This document shows positions 1-7,349 of a stretch of 37,168 nt of DNA, piece by piece. Position 1 is the stretch's first letter, and each line of letters opens with the position of its first letter. The translations under genes and the position numbers were made by a program. Below the pieces are notes generated by a model. It was not told the origin of the DNA, ran no database searches, and saw nothing but the letters and a program-made list of their open reading frames with translations. Source of the DNA: Deltaproteobacteria bacterium (lineage in GTDB: Bacteria > Myxococcota > SpSt-1050 > JACRCP01); NCBI GenBank assembly GCA_016218965.1, contig JACRCP010000343.1, positions 1 to 37,168 on the forward strand, read 5' to 3'.

Positions 1-180
1 GAGATCTACGAGACGCTGCGAATGCCGATGGAGGTTATGAAACCCGTGAGGACATGGGTGAGAGCCGTAGTCACTGAATGACGAGCTAACCCCGCGATAT
101 TACGGGACTCGCAGGGGCGAAGGTTGGAAGTCGGGCTAAAGGAAGCAGCGGGGGCCAAATCGGCCGCGAAATAGGATTTC
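1..180 (+). ncRNA. possible truncated group II intron RNA (domain I-like)
   Basis: There is no convincing ORF here, but the stretch folds into nested helices. GGTTA at 33-37 can pair with TAACC at 87-91. Inside it are a hairpin CCCGTG/CATGGG (43-48 with 53-58, one G-T pair) and a hairpin GTCA/TGAC (70-73 with 79-82), and CCCG/CGGG (91-94 with 103-106) competes or stacks next to it. The wording around 'gacgagctaacc' and 'gaaggttggaag' resembles, from memory, domain I of bacterial group II introns. No intron-encoded reverse transcriptase follows, so it would be a fragment, cut by the window edge on the left. It could instead be another structured RNA or chance folding. Confidence 0.33.
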
Positions 181-308
181 GTTTCAACATGCCGCTGACT
201 TTTTGACCCCCGTCATACTCGGCCGGCGCGGGACCTGGCATCCTTCGGTCGGATGGGGCTTGACGTCCCGGCCCGCGCGCCGAAATGACCGGCAGTGGGG
301 GACGAACG

Positions 309-3300
309 TCAACCGCGGTTTCCCAGAAGGCGGCGGTGGTGGTCTTTGGCCTGCTCGACGAAGGCGTCGAGGACCATGTTGCGCGACGGGTCTTCGCCTC
401 CCGAATAGACGGCCGTCACTATCGGCACGTCGCGGTGGTCGCGCCGGATCTTTTCTATGACCGCCACCGACGCGTTTCCGACCATGCAGTTGAAGCAGAT
501 GGCGTTTATGATCCCGACCGCGCCGCGGCGGGCGAAGTCGACGATCTTGACGGTGTTCAGAAACAGGAGCTCGTGGGCCTCGTTTGGCATGTACGGCGCG
601 GCGAGTTTCTTCATGTCAAGGTACCCCGGCTCCTCCAGCCGCGCCACGCGCTGGGCGGCGACGCGGTTGATCTTCCAGACGTCGATGAGCCTTTTCAGGG
701 CGACCGAGCCGTTGAGGAGCAGTTCCTGCATCTTGAGCTTCGACACGGACTCGAGAAAACGGCGGGAAATCCCGAAATCCAGCAGATCAATCTGGAACGG
801 CGACGGCCAGACCTCGAGACCGCGGTCCTCGAGCCAGCGGTACAGGTCGTTGTTGGCCGCCTCGTTCACCTTGGTATAGATGTCGCCGGCAATCCCGACC
901 ACCGGCCGCGTCTCCGCCTTCTCGACGGGGATGAGGGCGATCGCCTGCAGGGAGCGATCGAGAGCCTCAACGATGTCGCCGCCCGCAATCGCGTCCTCGA
1001 TCCGCACAAGGTTCCCGCGGTGGACGATGTCGGTGGTGCCGCGCACCTTCTCGTACGGCCTCACCTCGCACACGGCCTTGACAAGGATCTCGATCGCAAG
1101 AAGCCCCATATAGAACCGCTCGAGCGCCTCGATGCCCAGCGCCGAGACCAGCTCGTCTCCCGACGGGGCGCACACCTTGACGTTTTTGATGGCGAGCTCG
1201 CGCAGCAACACGCGCATACCCGCCCCGTACTGGTGAAGCAGGCACGGTATGGCCGTGCCGGGGAAATAAAAGTACACCTCACGGCCGTCGTCCCGCCGCG
1301 CGAGTTTCACAACGTCGCCCGCGATCATCGAGTACGCGTGGCATTCCTTCCCAAGCGAGTATTTTTCGCCGAGCAGGCGGACCTCCTGATCGGGCAGTGG
1401 AAGGACCGATGCGCGATGGCCCTTGAAGCGCCAGAGACCTGCGAACGCGTGCGCGTGGTCGGCGAAGTACGGGATGCGGACATCGGACGGAGCCTCGGGG
1501 AACGAGGCGGCCGGAATCGAGTGCTGAGTGCTGAGTGCTGAGTGTCCGGTGCAAACCCCGGGGTCGTGGGTCGTGGGTCGTGAGTCACGGGCGGCAAGGC
1601 GGTCGATGAAGGCATCGAGCTTCGTCATCAGCCCCGCCTCGCCGCGGTGCTCGTCGAATTCGAGTATCAGGTACGGGCGCCCGCGGAGCGCCTCCTCGAT
1701 CTGCTTGAACGTGAACGCGTCGGGGCCGCAGCCGAAGTTCGAGATGATTACCGGATGGACCCCGTCCATGGCGCCCGTCGCCGCCGCCGCGCGGTGGATG
1801 TCGGCCGAAAACCTCCACGGCAGATCCGAGTCGCCTTCGCGCCACGCCTCGGGGAGGTACGCAAGCGGGATCGCGAGCACGCCCATGCGCCGCAGCCGCT
1901 CGAACAGGTTGAGGTTCATGAAGGCGTCGAAGACGTTGTACGGCTTGCCGAGGATTGCGAAGACGTGTCGGTATCCCCCCGCCGCAAGGAGATCGTCCGT
2001 CCAACCGCGCAGCGACTGTTCGAACTCGTCCTGCACGAAGCGGGCGGCCCGGTACGCGGCGCACACCCTGTTTTTGGTCGCGCCCAGCCGCGCAAACCAG
2101 GGCTCGAACCCCTCCGCAAACGACCCCTCGTCAACAAAGTTGACCGCCGGCGTCACAAAGCGGTCACGGCCTTTCCCCTCGATCATGTACGGCACGGCCA
2201 TCGCATACGGACACGAGTACGATCTCGAAGGCACGTCGCCCGGGAGCACCACGACGGACGGGACAAAAACGGCGTCGGCCGCGGCCTCGACGAGGGCGTC
2301 GACGTGGCCGGCCGCGAGCTTGATGGGAAGGCAGACGCTCACGGGAAGGTTCTTTAGGCCCCGGGACAGCGTTTCGTGCGAGGTTTTTTCGGATAGAAGA
2401 GGTCTGAAGCCCAATTCGCGGAAGAAGGTGGCCCAGAACGGAAGATGGGCGACAAGTGTCGAGGCGCGCGGGATCCCGATCGTCGGCCCTTCCGCACCCG
2501 GGACGTTAAAGTATCTCTCGCAGCGTTCGACATATTCCGCGGCAAGATTCGGAAGGGTGGGCGACCGCGCGGGGCCCGACTCGCCGCTCGTGAAGCGCTC
2601 GCAGACGTCGCCGAAGTAGACGCGGCCCCCTGGACTCTCGATCACGTTCACTTCGCAGTTGTTCGAACACTTCCGGCACTCGAACGATCGTAGCGACGGG
2701 CGCGGGCCGGGGTCGAGGCCCCGAAACGCCGAAGGCGCAGTGCCGAGTGCTGCCTGCCCGCCGTAGCCTTGGCGAAGTCGGGAGTGCTGAGTGCTGAGCG
2801 CTGAGGAATGGGGACTGGCGGCTGATGGCTGATGGCTGATGGCTGATGGCTGCGCGAGGGCGTCGCGGGCGGCGAGGGCGGCGCCTATGGCGCCCGAGAT
2901 GCGGTTGTACGGGTGGACGTGGACGGGCCGCCCGAGCACCCTCTCGAACGCCGCCACCACGGCGCCGTTACTGGCGACGCCGCCTTGGAACACCACACGG
3001 TCGCCAAGCGGCCTGCGCCCAACGACCTTGTCGAGGTAGTTCTTCACGATCGAATACGAGAGGCCGGCGCAGACGTCGGCAGCCGCATCACCCCGGCGGA
3101 CCGCGCCCACGACCTCGGTTTCCATGAACACGGTGCAACGCGACCCCAGGTCGAGCGGCGCTTTTGCGGCAAGCGAGAGCGGCGCGAAATCGCGATAAAT
3201 GTCGATTTCAAGGTCGCGGGCCTGTTCTTCCAGGAACGACCCGGTCCCGGCGGCGCAGATCTTGTTCATGACGAAGTCGGTCATCTCGCCGCCGCGGAGG

Positions 3301-4598
3301 GCGATGAACTTGGAGTCCTGTCCCCCGATCTCGACCACCGCCGTGGCGTCGGGGACGAAGTGCCTGGCACCGAGAAGCTGGCAGGTGATCTCGTTTCTCA
3401 CGACGTCGGCGCCCAGGAGCTTTGCGGCAAGGTGCCGGCCGCTCCCCGTGGCGCCGCAGCCGAGGACCGTGAGTCCGGCGTGGAAACGTTCCTTGAGAAT
3501 CGCGAGGCCCTCGCGGATCACGTCGACCGGCCTGCCCCTTGTCGGCAGGTAGATCGATGAAATGACCTTTCCGCCGCGATCGAGGACGACGAAATCGGTG
3601 CTGACGGAACCCACGTCAACCCCCAGCCAGCCCTCGACGGGAATGTCGTGGGGACCGGTGGGCTCGGCGGCCCTGCCCTCGGCCCGCGCCCCGCCCAACG
3701 GCTCGAACGTCTGAGAGGGTTTTCGCGCGGCCGCCGCCGCCCTTGCCACGAGCCGCCGGATCTCTTGGAGGGCGAGCGGCCTGCCCCCGGTGGCAGCGCG
3801 CCACGCCGCGCCGACGGCCCCTTCAAGGCCCGGAAGGCGGCACGGGACGAGGGACGAGGGACGAGAGACGAGGGACGAGGGACGAGACGTGCATCTGCCA
3901 GTATTCAGGGCCCCGAGAAGCGCGGTGAACGCCCGCAGGATTCCGGCGTTGCGGGCGCAGCCGCCGGCCAACACGACGGGGGCCATGGGGTCGCGCCCGC
4001 GCAAGAGGGTCGAGAGCGCGTTGCGCGCGATCGCCATGCACAGCCCGTACGCGATCTCCTCCACCGGTGTCCCCTTCTGCTGAAGATGGATCATGTCGGA
4101 TTTGGCGAACACCGAGCAACGCCCCGCGATGGTCGCGTCCCGCGCCGCGGCGGCGGACAGGCGCGAAAGCTCGGCCACGTCCATGTTCAGGCGCCGCGCC
4201 TGTTGTTCGAGAAACGACCCGGTGCCCGCGGCGCACGCGTCGTTGGTCGAAAACGTGCCGACCGACCCGTCTTCGCCCACGACCACGAACTTGGACGTGT
4301 GACCGCCGATCTCGACGATGCTTTGCGCGTCCGGGTGTAGCCTGCGCACGCCGGCCGCCACGGCAACGATGTCGTTGGTTTCAACGACGCCTTCGCGGAC
4401 CTCGCCGCCCCCGCCGACGATCCCGGCGCGGAACTTGGCCCCGGGGTGGCGTCTGGCGGTTTCGTCGAGGAACTCCTCGAGTGCCCTGGCGTCGCCCGTG
4501 CCCTTTTTTGCGTAGACGCAAAGCTCGACGTCGCCTTCGTCGTCCAGCAGCGCGGCCTTGGTGTACACCGAACCGAAGTCAAAACCGATCGAGCGCAT
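309..4598 (-). CDS. acyl-CoA dehydratase activase-related protein (two BadF/HgdC domains plus dehydratase-like C-terminus)
   Basis: A cytoplasmic protein of 1429 residues. It has two ASKHA ATPase domains of the BadF/BadG/BcrA/HgdC type (about 1-290 and 325-590). Each carries the DxGS phosphate loop and the CAAGTGSF loop whose cysteine (C122, C448) in HgdC holds a [4Fe-4S] cluster between subunits. A cysteine-rich segment (ECRKCSNNCEV) and a DUF2229/HgdB-like region follow. Family members drive electrons by ATP hydrolysis into 2-hydroxyacyl-CoA dehydratases or benzoyl-CoA reductases; the substrate of this long single-chain form is not known to me. The start is ATG 4598, preceded by GAGGGG. An ATG-less 26-residue upstream extension is open but lacks homology-like sequence. 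The length is near the usual 1400 or so of the family, but three in-frame heptamer-repeat inserts lie at about residues 238-252, 584-617 and 1006-1026. Confidence 0.9.
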   Translation of the reverse strand: MRSIGFDFGSVYTKAALLDDEGDVELCVYAKKGTGDARALEEFLDETARRHPGAKFRAGIVGGGGEVREGVVETNDIVAVAAGVRRLHPDAQSIVEIGGHTSKFVVVGEDGSVGTFSTNDACAAGTGSFLEQQARRLNMDVAELSRLSAAAARDATIAGRCSVFAKSDMIHLQQKGTPVEEIAYGLCMAIARNALSTLLRGRDPMAPVVLAGGCARNAGILRAFTALLGALNTGRCTSRPSSLVSRPSSLVPCRLPGLEGAVGAAWRAATGGRPLALQEIRRLVARAAAAARKPSQTFEPLGGARAEGRAAEPTGPHDIPVEGWLGVDVGSVSTDFVVLDRGGKVISSIYLPTRGRPVDVIREGLAILKERFHAGLTVLGCGATGSGRHLAAKLLGADVVRNEITCQLLGARHFVPDATAVVEIGGQDSKFIALRGGEMTDFVMNKICAAGTGSFLEEQARDLEIDIYRDFAPLSLAAKAPLDLGSRCTVFMETEVVGAVRRGDAAADVCAGLSYSIVKNYLDKVVGRRPLGDRVVFQGGVASNGAVVAAFERVLGRPVHVHPYNRISGAIGAALAARDALAQPSAISHQPSAASPHSSALSTQHSRLRQGYGGQAALGTAPSAFRGLDPGPRPSLRSFECRKCSNNCEVNVIESPGGRVYFGDVCERFTSGESGPARSPTLPNLAAEYVERCERYFNVPGAEGPTIGIPRASTLVAHLPFWATFFRELGFRPLLSEKTSHETLSRGLKNLPVSVCLPIKLAAGHVDALVEAAADAVFVPSVVVLPGDVPSRSYSCPYAMAVPYMIEGKGRDRFVTPAVNFVDEGSFAEGFEPWFARLGATKNRVCAAYRAARFVQDEFEQSLRGWTDDLLAAGGYRHVFAILGKPYNVFDAFMNLNLFERLRRMGVLAIPLAYLPEAWREGDSDLPWRFSADIHRAAAATGAMDGVHPVIISNFGCGPDAFTFKQIEEALRGRPYLILEFDEHRGEAGLMTKLDAFIDRLAARDSRPTTHDPGVCTGHSALSTQHSIPAASFPEAPSDVRIPYFADHAHAFAGLWRFKGHRASVLPLPDQEVRLLGEKYSLGKECHAYSMIAGDVVKLARRDDGREVYFYFPGTAIPCLLHQYGAGMRVLLRELAIKNVKVCAPSGDELVSALGIEALERFYMGLLAIEILVKAVCEVRPYEKVRGTTDIVHRGNLVRIEDAIAGGDIVEALDRSLQAIALIPVEKAETRPVVGIAGDIYTKVNEAANNDLYRWLEDRGLEVWPSPFQIDLLDFGISRRFLESVSKLKMQELLLNGSVALKRLIDVWKINRVAAQRVARLEEPGYLDMKKLAAPYMPNEAHELLFLNTVKIVDFARRGAVGIINAICFNCMVGNASVAVIEKIRRDHRDVPIVTAVYSGGEDPSRNMVLDAFVEQAKDHHRRLLGNRG
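1521..1581 (-). repeat. heptamer arrays within the activase-related gene (site A)
   Basis: On the plus strand, GTGCTGA occurs three times in succession (1521-1541) and GGGTCGT three times (1561-1581), followed by a degenerate GAGTCAC. In coding sense these read as TCAGCAC and ACGACCC units and encode the seven-residue period SALSTQH and the related SRPTTHD. They fall in a linker between the dehydratase-like part and the C-terminal region, about residues 1006-1026, and the frame is kept on both sides. Confidence 0.85.
2749..2847 (-). repeat. heptamer arrays plus dispersed-repeat-like element in the activase-related gene (site B)
   Basis: The plus strand shows AGTGCTG, AGTGCTG, AGCGCTG (2783-2803) and four perfect GGCTGAT units (2820-2847). 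Next to them, 2749-2782 in coding sense translates to LRQGYGGQA, a string I remember from unrelated metagenomic proteins, where it marks a dispersed repeat. The insert separates the second ATPase domain from the cysteine-rich segment, residues about 584-617. All units are in frame and stop-free only on the coding strand. Confidence 0.85.
3844..3885 (-). repeat. six-copy heptamer array in the activase-related gene (site C)
   Basis: Six consecutive heptamers on the plus strand, five GGGACGA and one GAGACGA, cover 42 bases. In coding sense the unit is TCGTCCC and gives the repeated SRPSSLV string. It sits inside the first ATPase domain just before the conserved PGLEGAVGAA strand, in place of the short loop expected there. 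The 42 bases equal 14 codons, so the array itself preserves the frame. Confidence 0.9.
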
Positions 4599-4626
4599 CT
4601 TTGCCCCTCGGGTTTTTGCCGCGCGG

Positions 4627-4655
4627 ATTAAAACCCGGAACCCGCCCGAATGCAA
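4627..4655 (-). promoter_or_regulatory. candidate sigma-70 promoter for the activase-related gene
   Basis: On the minus strand TTGCAT and TTTAAT are separated by 17 bases. The -10 box matches five of six consensus positions, the -35 only three. The predicted start would leave a leader of about 20 bases containing the GAGGGG ribosome site. Confidence 0.4.
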
Positions 4656-4845
4656 CGGCAGCCGCAACCTGTTCACTCGCGCCTATGGCCCGGTATGCAG
4701 TCACTTGACCCTCACGACCTCTCGGTCCCGGTTTTCGGACCGGCACCGGTTTTTCTCCTTGTGGTGGTAGAATCCGGAGGAAGGTCGTCCCCGTGGTCCG
4801 CCAGTGCGCCGCCTCCCAGGTGGGTGAACCGGCGCCAGTGGATGG

Positions 4846-7122
4846 TCATTCGCAGACCGATCTTGACAGCGCGGCGGAGTCCGCGGCTGCGGCGGCAGTC
4901 GTTGCCAACGACAAATCGGCCGGGTTTTCTTCTGCGGCGGAGTCGAAGGTCAAAACATTTGTGGCCCCCGTGGACCCGGTCATGGAGACGGCCAGCCCGC
5001 ACCCGTAGTCGTCTCCTTCCTCATCGAGTTTCATCACGACCCCGTCCATGCCATCGGCGACGAAGGACCGGACTTGCCCCGCCACGACATACCCGCCGTC
5101 GGCCGCCCGGACCACTGAACGGATTCGGTCATCATAGTATGCGCTTCCATAGGATCGGTTCCACACAAAGCCTCCCCGAACGTCGATTCTCAGAGCCAAC
5201 GGTTTGGTCCCGGTCGAGTCCGCGTAGGATTCGTACGCCGTCACAACGAAGCCGCCGTCCGGTATCCCGACGATGGACGTCGCTTCATTGGCCGCGCTGA
5301 AAAACCGCCCCCAGAAAACCTGACCGTCGCCGTCTATGGCGACGACCCAGAGGTTCGATTCCTCGAAACCGGCGACGGCCAGACCGCCATCCGCCGCAAA
5401 CGCCATTGACCTGGCGCCGGAACTGGAATAACCGTCGGGGTTGTAAACCTTTTGCCAGATTATGGTGCCGTCAGGCGTCAAGTGAAGGACCCACATTCCA
5501 TCATAGTAATACCCGGCCAGCCGAGTCTGACCCGCCGCGTACAGGGTGCCGTCCGCCGCCTGGGCGATCGCATCGAGCGAATCGTTGTAGTATGAACTGG
5601 CGTACGACTTCTGCCAGACCAAGTTTCCGTCGATGTCGAGTTTGAAGATGATCCCGTCGTTGGTGCCTCCGGGAGGACGCGTGCGGCCCGCGATCGCGAT
5701 GCTTCCATCCGTGGTTGCCACGGCGGTCCTCGCCGCGTCGTCACCGGGACCGCCAAGCGCTTTCTCCCAAACGACATCTCCGTTCTCGTCGAACCTGATG
5801 ACCCAGATATCAGTCCCTCCCGCGCCGAAGGAGGCCGTCTGGCCGGCCGCCAGGTAACCGCCGCCCTCCAGACGAACAACGGCGGTTGCCTCATCATCCT
5901 TTGGGCCGCCGTACGTCTTTTGCCATTCAATCGTGCCGTGGGCATCCAGCTTTGCCAGCCATACATCGCGGCCGCCTGCACCGGACGAGGTAGTGTGCCC
6001 CGTGGCCACGAAACCCCCGTTCGAAGTCGGGACGATCGAGGCGAAGGCGTCAGTGAGCTTTCCGCCGTACAGCTTGGGAAAATAGTCCCTTGCCTCACAC
6101 CCGTTCGTCCGGTCACCGTCAGTGTCGGTGCACCAATCGAACGCGCAAGCGGTGTAGTCGCACTGGCCGCCAGTGCATTGCGGCTCGCTGACACACGTGG
6201 GGGCGCATTTCACCGCCTCGTCGCAACCGGTCCCACAGGTATCCGGCAGACGGAGGTCCGTCTCGCAGCCATCCGCCGCGCCTTTGTTGCAGTCCCCGAA
6301 ACCCAGGGAGCAAACGCAGCGGCTTTCGGAACAGAGGGCGTTTTCGCCGCATTTTTCGCCGCAGGCGCCGCAGTTCTCCGGGTCGTTTTGAATGTCTATC
6401 TCGCAGCCGTCCGCATAGCGGTCGTTGCAATCCGCAAAACCCAGGACGCACGCGCAGGTTTTGAAATTGCATACGGTGTTTGGTCCACAGTCGGTCGCGC
6501 AGTCCCCGCAGTGGGCGGGGTCGGATGCGAGGTTGGCTTCGCATCCGTCGCTGAACGTGCCGTTGCAGTTCGCGAAACCCGAGGCGCAGCCGCACGCCTT
6601 GTTGTTGCAGATGGCGTTGGGACCGCACGGGAGCGAACAGCCGCCGCAGTGCGCCGGGTCGCTCAGTATGTTCGTCTCGCAGCCATCCGACACCTGCTGG
6701 TTGCAGTCCTTGGTCCCGCTCTCGCACTCCCCGATTGCGCACGTCCCCTTGTGGCAGACTTGGGCCGAGACGTTGGCCCATCTGTACACCGCGCAGTCAA
6801 ATCCGCATTGGGAACAGTGGGCAGGGTTGGTCAAAAGGTCCGTTTCACAGCCGGTGGAGGGGTTGCCGTCGCAATCGGCGAAGTCGGACGGACACGAATC
6901 TCCGGCATCACCGCCCGGCGTCCGTCCGTTACCAGCCCCCCCGTCGCTGCCGAGCGGGATGCAGTAGCCCGCCACGCATTGCCTTGCTGCTCCACATTCA
7001 TCGTCGTTCTGACATGGCGCCGGCCCGCCGGAGTCGGACATCTCGACGATGATGTTGTAGTCGCAGCCCGCGAGCAGAAGGCCCACGCCGATCGCAACCC
7101 AGATGGAACCCGCAGTTCTCAT
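4846..7122 (-). CDS. lipoprotein with DGCET cysteine-rich repeats and a seven-repeat beta-propeller-like domain
   Basis: A predicted exported lipoprotein of 758 residues. The signal peptide ends in LLLAGC, a good lipobox. A CQNDDEC module follows, then about seven cysteine-rich repeats of the DGCETDLxxxPAHCGxC type (about 80-345). The C-terminal half (about 350-720) holds seven similar units of about 50 residues, with a GGFVATG core, a W-x-x-KLD strand and a KTYGG turn, as in SBBP-type beta-propeller repeats. Known proteins of this style are surface or secreted and of unknown role. The start is ATG 7122: the in-frame TTG at 7134 overlaps the -10 box and cannot be translated from that transcript. 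There is no clear Shine-Dalgarno, consistent with a near-leaderless mRNA. It is divergent from 7350-11783, with which it shares the cysteine-rich repeats. Confidence 0.85.
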   Translation of the reverse strand: MRTAGSIWVAIGVGLLLAGCDYNIIVEMSDSGGPAPCQNDDECGAARQCVAGYCIPLGSDGGAGNGRTPGGDAGDSCPSDFADCDGNPSTGCETDLLTNPAHCSQCGFDCAVYRWANVSAQVCHKGTCAIGECESGTKDCNQQVSDGCETNILSDPAHCGGCSLPCGPNAICNNKACGCASGFANCNGTFSDGCEANLASDPAHCGDCATDCGPNTVCNFKTCACVLGFADCNDRYADGCEIDIQNDPENCGACGEKCGENALCSESRCVCSLGFGDCNKGAADGCETDLRLPDTCGTGCDEAVKCAPTCVSEPQCTGGQCDYTACAFDWCTDTDGDRTNGCEARDYFPKLYGGKLTDAFASIVPTSNGGFVATGHTTSSGAGGRDVWLAKLDAHGTIEWQKTYGGPKDDEATAVVRLEGGGYLAAGQTASFGAGGTDIWVIRFDENGDVVWEKALGGPGDDAARTAVATTDGSIAIAGRTRPPGGTNDGIIFKLDIDGNLVWQKSYASSYYNDSLDAIAQAADGTLYAAGQTRLAGYYYDGMWVLHLTPDGTIIWQKVYNPDGYSSSGARSMAFAADGGLAVAGFEESNLWVVAIDGDGQVFWGRFFSAANEATSIVGIPDGGFVVTAYESYADSTGTKPLALRIDVRGGFVWNRSYGSAYYDDRIRSVVRAADGGYVVAGQVRSFVADGMDGVVMKLDEEGDDYGCGLAVSMTGSTGATNVLTFDSAAEENPADLSLATTAAAAADSAALSRSVCE

Positions 7123-7133
7123 TGCCAAGTTCA

Positions 7134-7162
7134 ATTGTAGCCGTCAAAGCCGCCGGTATCAA
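7134..7162 (-). promoter_or_regulatory. strong sigma-70-like promoter for the lipoprotein gene at 4846-7122
   Basis: On the minus strand TTGATA and TACAAT are separated by exactly 17 bases (boxes at 7157-7162 and 7134-7139). Transcription should begin near 7126-7128, only about 4-6 bases before ATG 7122. Confidence 0.6.
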
Positions 7163-7312
7163 GGCAAACCGCAAGACCTTAGACCGCCGCAAAACCGCCG
7201 CCGGGGTGCATCCCCGCTTCTGGGACTCCGAGGCGCGCTACTAAAAATGCGCCGGGTCGGTCCGTCGCCTGCCGGGAGTGCGGCCTTGAAACGCCCTGGC
7301 CGCATGTCGTAT

Positions 7313-7341
7313 TTGACCTCGCCCCGGGGCGGTGTGATAAT
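7313..7341 (+). promoter_or_regulatory. strong extended -10 promoter for the giant secreted protein gene
   Basis: TTGACC (7313-7318), 17 bases, then GATAAT (7336-7341), preceded by TGT as in an extended -10. The predicted start falls at about 7348-7350, on or next to ATG 7350, implying a leaderless transcript. Confidence 0.6.
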
Positions 7342-7349
7342 CGTTTTGG

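Noticed and set aside
285..1541. A 418-codon plus-strand frame over the end of the activase-related gene
   Set aside because: Composition is charged and motif-free; the minus strand carries conserved enzyme sequence.
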